Positions 32,405 to 40,799 of a DNA stretch of 56,056 bases are shown one piece after another. The notes beneath the pieces were generated by a model. That model did not search any database and was not told the origin of the DNA. It saw only the letters and a list, made by a program, of their open reading frames with translations. A program made the position numbers and the translations under genes. Every line of letters starts with the position of its first letter. Within the stretch, counting starts at the first letter, position 1. Source of the DNA: Bacteroidetes bacterium ADurb.Bin012 (lineage in GTDB: Bacteria > Bacteroidota > Bacteroidia > Bacteroidales > TTA-H9); contig MWFC01000009.1 of the NCBI GenBank assembly GCA_002071415.1, positions 1 through 56,056 on the forward strand. Reading direction: 5' to 3'.

Positions 32405-34618
32405 TTAATATAGATCTGAATTCTGTTTGAGGTTAGGATTGGCTCCTAAGTCGGATGAAGGAATGGGGAAGAGATTGAGATGAGGGGAAGTTTTGGTTCC
32501 ATCGGGTACTTTCCCTTTCCATGGCCATACATACGATCCATCAGTAAACTGACCAAAGCGGATCAAATCGGTACGGCGATGTCCTTCCCAATAGAGTTCA
32601 CGCGCTCGCTCATCGAGCATAAAATCCAGTGTTAGTTTACTGGCTGTGATATTTCCACTAGTTTCTCCACCATAAGCACGTGTACGAACTTCATTCACAT
32701 AATTCAGAGCATCACTTAAACTGCCATTGGTAGCTCCACGCAACACAGCTTCGGCATACATCAGGTAAACATCGGCAAGACGGAACATGGGGAAATCTGT
32801 ATCCACATAAGTGAGATCACTTCCTGAGGTTCCATTTCGTTTTATGTTTTTCCATTTGGTAACTGCCCAACCATTGGTGAAATCTTCTATATTATTGATT
32901 TCGAGTGATTGTCCGTCAGTGAAAAACATGGCACGATGATCATAGCTGGTGCGTTCTACAACATAAGTATAATCTGGAATGCCAAGTTTAAGACTAATCA
33001 TATAAGTGCCACTTTGGGAAATAGGAATATTATCTCCTCCATAATCGAGTATTCCATCTGCTCCAGTATCACCCAAGTTAATATCCCATGCATTGTTAGC
33101 TCTAAATTTGAAGCTGCCAGCAGTAAGATCAAGTGTAATGGTCCATAACTTACTTGAAGGATCATAAGTCATCATTTGGTCGGAATCCCAGCCGCCGGGA
33201 GTTGCATCACCGATAATACCCCAATCGGTTTTCACCACGGTATAAGTTAAGGTATTTAGATCGACATTAATTTTGTAATAACCAGGATCAGCTGCTACTA
33301 TGTTGGCACCATTAGCATCGAGGGTACCATCCGCACCATCATCTCCATAATTTATATCCCAATTGGGGCCTGTTGTAAACTTAAACTCAGTATTGGCATC
33401 GGGAAAATATAAATAACCTTCGTAAGTATTATCGCTTAGTTTAGAAGCTAAGACAGTTTCAGTATTAGAAGGATCCCATCCTTGATAACTGCCAGGTACA
33501 TAAATTATAGGATAGTCGGCTTTTTTTAGTTTTTTGCCGGGATTAGGTGAAATACGCAAGCTTGAAGTAGCATCAGGATAAAATTTATAGACAAAAGCCT
33601 TAGTTGCACGTGTGCCACCCCAGCCTCCATTAACACCATACTTCATTGGATCCATTTTTCCACCAATAGCAGCATGTACCAGAAAAGTCGTTCCTCCCCA
33701 AGTCTGCGTTCTCATTCCATCGAAATTGATCGAGAAAATGACCTCGTTGGAACGATCATTATCAGCCATAAAGAGATGTTCATAATTTGGCTCGAGGATA
33801 TAACCCGCATCGATGATTTTTTTGGTATAGGTTACTACCTCATCGTAATGTTTCGCGCCAGTATATACTTCAGAGTTGAGGTACAATTTAGCCAAAAGCA
33901 TCCAAACAGCGGCTTTATCGGCGCGTCCATATTCATTTTGGCGAGCATCTATCATCAAAGGTTCTATCTCAAGCAATTCCTTTTCGATGTAATCGAAAAG
34001 ATCTTTACGGCTAATTTGAGGTGGGAAGAATGAGCCTACAGGGTCTTTTTCGGTCACAAAAGGAACTGTCCCAAACATATCGAGAGCATGATAATAGCTC
34101 AAAGCACGCATAAACCGGGCTTCAGCACGATAATGTTCGATATCGGTACGAAGGCTGCCAGTAACATTGCGTTCATCGAGTTTAGCATCGGTTGTTTCTC
34201 TGATAAATTCATTACAAAGAGAAATTTGATAGAATATACGATAGTAGAAGGCGGAGATAAAAACATCGCCGGCACCCCATGTCTGCCAATGGAAATCCTT
34301 TATTGTCTGGTCGTTCCATCCAATAATGGCTTCATCGGTAGTGAGTTCCTGGTGATACCAATACCCACGCAGATATTGGCCAAATCCTTCGTCAATACCA
34401 CTAATATCGGGCATGCCCGAAGGGCCCTGTTGACCGGAGACAGCCAAGCCGGCATAAATTTTAGCAAGAATCTGCTTGTAGGCTTTAGGATTTTCATATA
34501 CCTGGGCTGAAGTAACAACATCCTTGTCAATTGGAACTGTATCGAGGTCCTTGGTGCAGGAGGCCAAAACAAAGCTCATACCTGCAAAAATTAAAAAGAA
34601 TTTACTGAACTTATTCAT
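32405..34618 (-). CDS. SusD/RagB-family protein with two inserted SusE/F-like modules
   Basis: A 737-residue surface lipoprotein (lipobox LASC) that caps the SusC channel and binds glycan. Residues about 22-354 and 558-737 form the SusD fold (FHWQTWGAGDVF, EHYRAEARFMRALSYYHALD, FPMFRLADVYLMYAEAVLRG and MLDERARELYWEGHRRTDLI). Between them, residues about 355-557 are two tandem modules unlike SusD but like SusE/F: GSYQGWDPSN with WDINYGDDGADGTLDANG, then GDATPGGWDSD with WDINLGDTGADGILDYGG. Typical SusD proteins are about 500-550 residues, so the insert explains the extra length. The gene lies 20 bp after susC. Confidence 0.9.
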   Translation of the reverse strand: MNKFSKFFLIFAGMSFVLASCTKDLDTVPIDKDVVTSAQVYENPKAYKQILAKIYAGLAVSGQQGPSGMPDISGIDEGFGQYLRGYWYHQELTTDEAIIGWNDQTIKDFHWQTWGAGDVFISAFYYRIFYQISLCNEFIRETTDAKLDERNVTGSLRTDIEHYRAEARFMRALSYYHALDMFGTVPFVTEKDPVGSFFPPQISRKDLFDYIEKELLEIEPLMIDARQNEYGRADKAAVWMLLAKLYLNSEVYTGAKHYDEVVTYTKKIIDAGYILEPNYEHLFMADNDRSNEVIFSINFDGMRTQTWGGTTFLVHAAIGGKMDPMKYGVNGGWGGTRATKAFVYKFYPDATSSLRISPNPGKKLKKADYPIIYVPGSYQGWDPSNTETVLASKLSDNTYEGYLYFPDANTEFKFTTGPNWDINYGDDGADGTLDANGANIVAADPGYYKINVDLNTLTYTVVKTDWGIIGDATPGGWDSDQMMTYDPSSKLWTITLDLTAGSFKFRANNAWDINLGDTGADGILDYGGDNIPISQSGTYMISLKLGIPDYTYVVERTSYDHRAMFFTDGQSLEINNIEDFTNGWAVTKWKNIKRNGTSGSDLTYVDTDFPMFRLADVYLMYAEAVLRGATNGSLSDALNYVNEVRTRAYGGETSGNITASKLTLDFMLDERARELYWEGHRRTDLIRFGQFTDGSYVWPWKGKVPDGTKTSPHLNLFPIPSSDLGANPNLKQNSDLY

Positions 34619-34638
34619 ATTAGCTGTTTTTTTATCGG

Positions 34639-37632
34639 TTAAAATATTAAATTAAGACCCAGAACGAATACCCTGGTACGAGGATACATGCTATAGTCGA
34701 TCCCGCTGAATATTTCAGGATCGAGACCTTTGTAATTGGTAATGGTAAACACGTTATTTACCGTAGCCGAAAGACGCAGTTTAGCGCTGCTGTTGAACAA
34801 TTTATCGAAAGTATAGCCTATGGCTAAATTATCCAATTTGAAGAAGGAAGCATTTTTGATGTAATAATCGGAGAGATATTGAGGAACTTTAAAGCCTGTT
34901 TCGGCAACATCGGCACTTACATTGGCCAGATAAGGTCCCTCGGGGCGGTATAGACGTTCATAGGTAGAATTATTAGAGCTGAAGTTATCATATACATAGT
35001 TGCCTATATTAGCCCGACCGCTAAATATGAAATCCCAGTTCTTGTATTGCATACGGCTGTTGATGCCCAGATAGACATCGGCTGCAGGTTTTTTATAATG
35101 ATATCTATCATCATCGTTGATTTTTCCATCTTTATTGCGGTCAACATAAAGCCCTTCGATGGGTTTTCCATTGGCATCGTAAACCTGTTCATAAACGAAG
35201 AAACTGTTAGAAGGGTAACCTACCGAATGAATTTGGATGGTATTGCCAACGCCACCTGCAATGGTACCTACAAGTACTCCTAAATAGTTAGGATCGTCAC
35301 TTGCTGTTAGTTTGGTAATTTTATTTTTGTTATAGGTAGCATTGACACCCAAATCCCAGTAGAAATCTGGACCAACAAAAGGTTTCCCATTGATGGCAAA
35401 CTCCACTCCTTTATTTTCGAGGTCGCCTATATTGGTGGTGATGTAGTTGGAAAGATTAGAACCTGCCGGCACAGGAATGAAGTTGATAAGATCTTTGGTT
35501 TTTCTCCAATAAACATCCAGCGAACCATAGATTCTATCGTTAAGGAAACCATAATCGAGTCCGATATTGGTAGTTGTGGTTTCTTCCCATTTGATATTCG
35601 GGTCATAACCTTCGGGACGCAAGGTGATCAACGTATCTGTCCCCAGAATGTAAGAAGCTGTAGCCCAAGAACTCGTGTAACGAGGTAAATATGGATAGTC
35701 ATCATTGGTAATGTTTTGTTGACCTGTGATACCCCAACCCAAACGAAGCTTCAATTGGGATAGGGTTTTCATATTTTTCATCCAAGGTTCATCCATGATT
35801 CTCCAGGCTAAGGCAACCGAAGGGAACAATCCCCAGCGATTATCCTTCGAAAATCTCGAAGAACCATCATCACGCAACGTAAAGGTAAGTAGGTACCTAT
35901 CGAACAAGGAATAATTGAACCTCGTAAAGAAAGAAACCAAATAAAATTCACTTTTATTTGAACTTGTATCGAAAATTCTCTTTTGGATAAAGAAAGGTCC
36001 ATTCAAATCGTTGGTCGTTGAATTCGTATCCTCACGATAGAAATGCTGCCATGAATAACCACCCATGACATCGAATTTGCTAAATATGGTGGGAACTTCT
36101 TTGACGTAATTTAAAGTAAAATCGAGCAGTTCATTACGTTTTTCCTGAGTATATTGTGTGTTAGTGCCACCTCCATATTGAGGGTCGAAAGCAAAAGCGG
36201 CATTTCCTGGGACATAAACTGTTCCATTGGTTTTAGAATAATCGAGACCAAGGTTAAGGTTAGCTCTCAATTCAGGAAGGAAGGGCATTTTATAATCGAA
36301 CTGGGCGTTTCCTAAGAATCGGCTCACATCAGCATTATCGTGTTTTTGTTCAAGCAGTGCCACTGGATTATCGGTCGCTTGATCCACAGGATTTCCATTG
36401 GCTTGAAGCCAGGTCCAGTATCCACCATAAGCGTTCGAGTCGTGAACTGGTTTGGTGGGATCCATCTGAATGGCCGACCCAATAGCATCTTCATTGGCAA
36501 AACGCTGGTCGATGAACATTCCCTTTCCGTTGAGGTTAATTTTTAGGTTGTCATCGAAAAGAGAAGGATTAAGGTTGAGTCCAAAGGTCGTTCTTTGCAT
36601 ATTGTCGGTCTTAAGAATGCCATCATAATTGGCATAGCCCACGGAAGCACGATAGGGCAATGCGCCAATGGCACCTGTTGCACTTACCGTATGATCGTGC
36701 GCAAATGATGAACGGTAAATTTCCTCTTGCCAATCGGTATTGGCATCTCCCAGCAAAGCAAGAACTTCAGGTCTGTTGGCATAGCGTTCATTGATGATGC
36801 TCCTGAATTGATCACCATCAAAAACTTCACGTTTTTTAGGGATGGTGTAGAGGGAAAAACCTCCGTTATATTCGAATTGAGGAGCTTTTTTGCCAGGAGC
36901 TAAAGTACCTTTCTTGGTAGTAATGATTATAACTCCATTGGATGCACGATTACCATAGATAGCTGCTGCCGAAGCATCCTTCAGGATGGTAAAGGTTTCG
37001 ATGTCGTTAGGATTGATGGTACTCAATGGATCGCGTGTTCCATAAATGGAAGTATTGTCAATAGGCACACCATCGATAACAAAAAGAGGATCGTTGCTTG
37101 CCGACAATGAAGAACCTCCACGGATACGGATAGTAGCTCCAGCACCTGGCGCACCACTATTGGTAACAATCTGCACACCGGCCGTTTTACCAGCCATCAA
37201 TTCAATTGGGTTGGTAATACTTCCACGGTTAAAATCCTGCGTTGTCACTGCAGTAATCGAACCCGTAGCATCTCCTTTTTTCACCTGTCCATATCCTATA
37301 ACCAATATCTGGCTAAGACTGGTGATGGTTGGAGATAGAGCTACATTAAGGGTTTGTGAGGTTTCAATCACAAACTCCTGAGTTTGATAGCCTACAAATG
37401 AAAAAGCAAGAGTAGATCCCTTAGGTACGGTAATACTGTAATTACCGTTGATGTCAGTAACTGTACCTGTAGTAGTGTTTTTCACTACAATGGTAACTCC
37501 TGGTAGCGTGGTTCCATCAGAAGCATCCGTTACTTTCCCCTTTACTGTAAGCTGCTGCGCAAACGAAGGCAGAGCAACAGCCGCAAAAAAGAAAAGAAAC
37601 AGTACCTTCAGTAAGTTAGCATGTTTCATCAT
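34639..37632 (-). CDS. SusC/RagA-family TonB-linked outer-membrane protein
   Basis: A 997-residue TonB-dependent transporter that imports oligosaccharide across the outer membrane with SusD. It has a signal peptide ending SFAQ, then a carboxypeptidase-regulatory-like domain (GKVTDASDGTTLPGVTIVV), a TonB-interacting and plug region (VIGYGQVKKGDATGSI, RIRGGSSLSASNDPLFVIDG, SAAAIYGNRASNGVIIITTK) and a long beta barrel with C-terminal aromatic ending GLNLIF. ATG 37632 and the adjacent second ATG are both possible. First gene of the sus operon; a -7 box TATATTTG lies at 37758-37765. Confidence 0.95.
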   Translation of the reverse strand: MMKHANLLKVLFLFFFAAVALPSFAQQLTVKGKVTDASDGTTLPGVTIVVKNTTTGTVTDINGNYSITVPKGSTLAFSFVGYQTQEFVIETSQTLNVALSPTITSLSQILVIGYGQVKKGDATGSITAVTTQDFNRGSITNPIELMAGKTAGVQIVTNSGAPGAGATIRIRGGSSLSASNDPLFVIDGVPIDNTSIYGTRDPLSTINPNDIETFTILKDASAAAIYGNRASNGVIIITTKKGTLAPGKKAPQFEYNGGFSLYTIPKKREVFDGDQFRSIINERYANRPEVLALLGDANTDWQEEIYRSSFAHDHTVSATGAIGALPYRASVGYANYDGILKTDNMQRTTFGLNLNPSLFDDNLKINLNGKGMFIDQRFANEDAIGSAIQMDPTKPVHDSNAYGGYWTWLQANGNPVDQATDNPVALLEQKHDNADVSRFLGNAQFDYKMPFLPELRANLNLGLDYSKTNGTVYVPGNAAFAFDPQYGGGTNTQYTQEKRNELLDFTLNYVKEVPTIFSKFDVMGGYSWQHFYREDTNSTTNDLNGPFFIQKRIFDTSSNKSEFYLVSFFTRFNYSLFDRYLLTFTLRDDGSSRFSKDNRWGLFPSVALAWRIMDEPWMKNMKTLSQLKLRLGWGITGQQNITNDDYPYLPRYTSSWATASYILGTDTLITLRPEGYDPNIKWEETTTTNIGLDYGFLNDRIYGSLDVYWRKTKDLINFIPVPAGSNLSNYITTNIGDLENKGVEFAINGKPFVGPDFYWDLGVNATYNKNKITKLTASDDPNYLGVLVGTIAGGVGNTIQIHSVGYPSNSFFVYEQVYDANGKPIEGLYVDRNKDGKINDDDRYHYKKPAADVYLGINSRMQYKNWDFIFSGRANIGNYVYDNFSSNNSTYERLYRPEGPYLANVSADVAETGFKVPQYLSDYYIKNASFFKLDNLAIGYTFDKLFNSSAKLRLSATVNNVFTITNYKGLDPEIFSGIDYSMYPRTRVFVLGLNLIF

Positions 37633-37757
37633 ACATCTGGTTTTAGTTATGGTTTAACATTAAATGATTTGGTTAACACCTCTTTTCAGAATATTCTTTC
37701 ATTTTCGATGAAAAAACTACTGAAAACAGATGGTTCGATTTTAACTTTTTCCCGAAC

Positions 37758-37765
37758 CAAATATA
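37758..37765 (-). promoter_or_regulatory. susC -7 box TATATTTG
   Basis: An exact TAnnTTTG match on the minus strand about 126 bp before the susC ATG. A TTTG lies 22 bp upstream, slightly far. Confidence 0.45.
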
Positions 37766-37828
37766 CAACTTTTTTCGTTTTCAATTGCAAATATGTTTCA
37801 CTGATTTTGAGATTTTTGAGTTTTTTTT

Positions 37829-37856
37829 TGCGAAAACGATTTCGCAAACGTTTGCG
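37829..37856. promoter_or_regulatory. Overlapping LacI-family operator palindromes
   Basis: CGCAAACGTTTGCG (37843-37856) is a perfect 14-bp palindrome with the central CG of LacI-family sites. Immediately to the left, TGCGAAA-ACGA-TTTCGCA (to 37846) is a second inverted repeat sharing CGC with the first. They lie about 65 bp upstream of the susC -7 box and about 105 bp from the lacI start, so they are probable sites for the adjacent regulator. Confidence 0.65.
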
Positions 37857-37960
37857 CTTGAAAAATTATTGAATTATTTTCGTTGGCCGCGTATAAATCG
37901 TTCGATAAATCATCGAAGGAAGCGGCATAAAATTATTAAGCAATTAAAAGTCAGGGTATT

Positions 37961-38968
37961 ATGCAAAATAAAGTTACTATCAAAGATATAGCCAAAACAT
38001 TGGGAGTTTCTATATCAACGGTATCCAGGGCACTGAAAGATCATCCCGATATCAGTGAATCGACTAGAAATCTCATTAAGAATTTTGCGCAGGAAATCAA
38101 CTATCGCCCTAATGTTTTGGCTTTGAGTCTCAGGCGACAAAAAAGCAATACCATTGGACTGATCATTCCCGAAATCGTTCATCATTTTTTTTCATCGGTG
38201 ATTAGTGGCATGGAAGACCTCAGCTATCGTGAAGGATACAATATCATTATTTGCCAATCGACAGAAAATCAGTTTCGAGAAGCTACAGCACTTCAAACTT
38301 TGATTGATCACAGGGTGGATGGAATATTGGTTTCACTGAGCAAATCCACACAAAATTTTTCTCAATTCAAGAAGGCACAGGAAGAAGGTTTCCCCATGGT
38401 ATTTTTCGATAGAATTTGCGAAAGTATAGAAACCGATCGAGTAGTCATGGATGATCTAGAAGGAGGTCGCTTGGCAACCGAATACCTGATCAATAAAGGC
38501 TGCCAAAATATACTTCATCTGGCGGCATCGCCCATTTTACTGATTGGACGTAACCGCCGCGATGGATACCTCCAAGCATTGAAAGATCACAATATCCCAA
38601 TCAAAGAAGAACTTATCCTGAAATGTGATACTCAGGAAGAAGTTTCAACCCTTAGAAACCATCTTTATGAACTTTTACCGCAAATTGATGGGGTTTTTGC
38701 GGTAAATGACAGTACTGCCATCGCCATGATTCAAATACTGAAAAAAAAAGGCTATCGAATTCCTCAAGATATTAAAGTAGTAGGTTTTGGCGATGGACCT
38801 AATGCTACTATAGTAGAACCCGCCCTCACCACAATAGAACAAAAAGGTTACGACATGGGCCGTGAATCCGTAAGACTGCTCCTGCAGCGCCTCAACAATC
38901 CATCGGCTTCCATCAGTTATCAAACCCGTGTTTTCCCTCCTACACTCAAGATCAGAGAGTCTGCCTGA
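37961..38968 (+). CDS. LacI-family transcriptional regulator
   Basis: A 335-residue DNA-binding repressor or activator. The N-terminal helix-turn-helix is VTIKDIAKTLGVSISTVSRA followed by the hinge helix (NVLALSLRRQKSN). The rest is a periplasmic-binding-protein-like sensor domain (IGLIIPEIVHHFFSSVISGM, GILVSLS, VVMDDLEGGRLATEYLI). Its divergent position and the LacI-type palindromes indicate control of the susCDE operon and perhaps the glycosidase gene. The effector is probably a malto-oligosaccharide or related sugar; this is inference. Confidence 0.93.
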   Translation: MQNKVTIKDIAKTLGVSISTVSRALKDHPDISESTRNLIKNFAQEINYRPNVLALSLRRQKSNTIGLIIPEIVHHFFSSVISGMEDLSYREGYNIIICQSTENQFREATALQTLIDHRVDGILVSLSKSTQNFSQFKKAQEEGFPMVFFDRICESIETDRVVMDDLEGGRLATEYLINKGCQNILHLAASPILLIGRNRRDGYLQALKDHNIPIKEELILKCDTQEEVSTLRNHLYELLPQIDGVFAVNDSTAIAMIQILKKKGYRIPQDIKVVGFGDGPNATIVEPALTTIEQKGYDMGRESVRLLLQRLNNPSASISYQTRVFPPTLKIRESA

Positions 38969-39440
38969 TGAATTCTTTGCGCCCATAATTCTCGACAGAA
39001 TAGCCCCTTAAAAATAAAACAAAACAATGAATAAAAGACTGAATATGAAATAATTAAGCAAGATGAATCATTAGAGCTTGCATTCTATCATTTCATAGAA
39101 CGAAGGATTTGTGATAAAATCAATGGAAGGTGGATGCCTGAAAAATTTCTTTTTTTTACCTATGATTTCTCACATAAATTGTTCATTCAACCATTATTGA
39201 AAATTTCTACATAAAAAAATTCTTGTTTTCTTTGAAAAAAGTGATTTTTATGTATACCTTTGTTAATAAATATCAAACCTGATTCAAAAACCATTCTATT
39301 GTATTCTTTCAGTTTAACATCTTATAAATTACTTTGTGATTTCTCATGTATTACATCTATCTTACATCATTCATAATTAAAAGTCATCGAACCACATTTT
39401 TAAAATCAACCTTAAGTTTAATCCAAAATCCTTAACAACT
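38969..39440. other. 472-bp intergenic region
   Basis: No gene is seen. The right part contains a full promoter (39231-39262) for the lipoprotein gene and a leader of about 180 nt whose function is not apparent. No clear lacI terminator is found. Confidence 0.5.
39231..39262 (+). promoter_or_regulatory. Promoter (TTTG-N20-TACCTTTG) for lipoprotein gene
   Basis: TTTG at 39231-39234 and TACCTTTG at 39255-39262 with a 20-bp spacer form a complete match. The leader to the ATG is about 172 nt, which is long for this genome. Confidence 0.55.
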
Positions 39441-40700
39441 ATGAAACATTTATTTCCTTTGCTCAGTTTAGTTTTACTTGTTAGCTTATTCAACATAGGC
39501 TGCAGTAAAGATGAAGATGAAGAATTACCCAAAGATCTGGTAGTTAATTACACTGCCAGTTTTACCGACGTAGCTTCTACACTGCAAGATTTTATCATGA
39601 AAGCACAAGTGTATGAAAGTTCTAATTTTGAATCATTAACTGCCGATCAAGGCAAGAAGATCATCAACGATTACATTACAGCTGGTGAAAATTTCATCAA
39701 GAGTGTGGATGATTATGAAAAATACAAGATTGGCACCAAAAATTCTTCCCCATGGTTAAAGAATTCGATGGATTCACCCTGTAGCATGTACGATGCTATC
39801 CCTGATGTGGGGAATGGAATATCACCAGGATTCGTAAAAAGTGTTGGTGATTTGATAGCTGACACAAAAGGCGATGTAAAAAAGATTGAGAAAAAATTTA
39901 ACGATGGCGAGATAAGTGAAGAAGTTTTTACGGCGGCTCTCGATTCGTTAAAGAAAATAAAAACATTGAAGGCAGCGAATTTTGGGATGAGCTCCATTAT
40001 TGGAGCTGGAACATCGGGTTTAACAGGGGCAGCTATTTTTAGTGTAGGGGGAATCGGTATGGCCATGTCTGCGCCTGCCCTGCTGGGAGTAACAGCCGCA
40101 GGAGTTGTTGTTGGTACGGGATATTATTTGATATCCAATTGGTGGTCAGGAATTAAGAAAAATGGACAGGATGACAAATTAGGCGAGATTGTAGTGGCTT
40201 CAGGAAAAATTGGGGATCCTATTCCTACAACTATGCTCAGTAATGGCGCCAGTCTAACTGTTGCTATTTCAGGTTACGCTCCGGTTTATATTCCAGCATT
40301 CATCCTACCTTCGCAAGGAATAAAGAAAACCCTCGAAATTACTCCGATTAAATTAGAAGACGCCACTCCTACAACAAAGGTAGAAGTATGCACCCTAGAA
40401 GAAGAATTTACATCTGAAAACTGTGAAGATGTACTTTATGTTACTGCCACACCCTCACCTATCGACCCAGGCCCAGGCGAAGGCGTTACAGTAACTGCCA
40501 CCATTTTCCCTCCCATAGCAGGATGCCAAATTTCATTCAGTATTGTTGGAACAGATGGATACACTAAAAGCGAAACGCATGAAACCGATGCTAACGGAAA
40601 AGCATCTTTCTTCATCCCTGGTGGCGCCGAAGGAGTTTTTGATATCGTGACCATTACTACTTCGAATGGCCATACTTATACTGTAACTTATACATTTTAA
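39441..40700 (+). CDS. Lipoprotein with Gly-rich hydrophobic hairpin and Ig-like C-terminus
   Basis: A 419-residue protein that I cannot place in a named family. The lipobox NIGC is followed by SKDEDEE, a surface-export-like acidic signal. Residues about 30-180 are helical and charged. About 183-231 form a long Gly/Ala-rich hydrophobic segment (SSIIGAGTSGLTGAAIFSVG and LLGVTAAGVVVGTGYYLI) that could be a membrane hairpin. The C-terminal part (about 332-419) is an Ig-like/Big-type domain (VTATPSPIDPGPGEGVTVTA). A strong terminator follows, so it is monocistronic. Pore-forming or adhesion roles are possible but unproven. Confidence 0.78.
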   Translation: MKHLFPLLSLVLLVSLFNIGCSKDEDEELPKDLVVNYTASFTDVASTLQDFIMKAQVYESSNFESLTADQGKKIINDYITAGENFIKSVDDYEKYKIGTKNSSPWLKNSMDSPCSMYDAIPDVGNGISPGFVKSVGDLIADTKGDVKKIEKKFNDGEISEEVFTAALDSLKKIKTLKAANFGMSSIIGAGTSGLTGAAIFSVGGIGMAMSAPALLGVTAAGVVVGTGYYLISNWWSGIKKNGQDDKLGEIVVASGKIGDPIPTTMLSNGASLTVAISGYAPVYIPAFILPSQGIKKTLEITPIKLEDATPTTKVEVCTLEEEFTSENCEDVLYVTATPSPIDPGPGEGVTVTATIFPPIAGCQISFSIVGTDGYTKSETHETDANGKASFFIPGGAEGVFDIVTITTSNGHTYTVTYTF

Positions 40701-40722
40701 AATTATCTAATTGTCTTATTAT

Positions 40723-40752
40723 AAAAAAGCCTTCGTTGCCGAAGGCTTTTTT
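40723..40752. terminator. Bidirectional-looking terminator after lipoprotein gene
   Basis: AAAAAAGCCTTCG and CGAAGGCTTTTTT are a perfect 13-bp inverted repeat with a TTGC loop. Confidence 0.9.
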
Positions 40753-40784
40753 ATTGCCTTGTTCACTTGTTCAATTATTTAACT

Positions 40785-40792
40785 TATATTTG
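40785..40792 (+). promoter_or_regulatory. -7 box TATATTTG close to the start of the giant adhesin
   Basis: An exact TAnnTTTG match ending only 7 bp before ATG 40800. If used, the transcript would be leaderless or nearly so. The -33 element is weak (CTTG at 40766-40769, 15-bp spacer). Confidence 0.35.
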
Positions 40793-40799
40793 TTTCTCT

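Larger units (their letters stand above)
37633..37960. promoter_or_regulatory. Divergent susC / lacI control region
   Basis: A 328-bp region that holds the susC -7 box (37758-37765) and two overlapping LacI-type palindromes (37829-37856). No coding signal is convincing. It probably regulates both directions. Confidence 0.55.
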
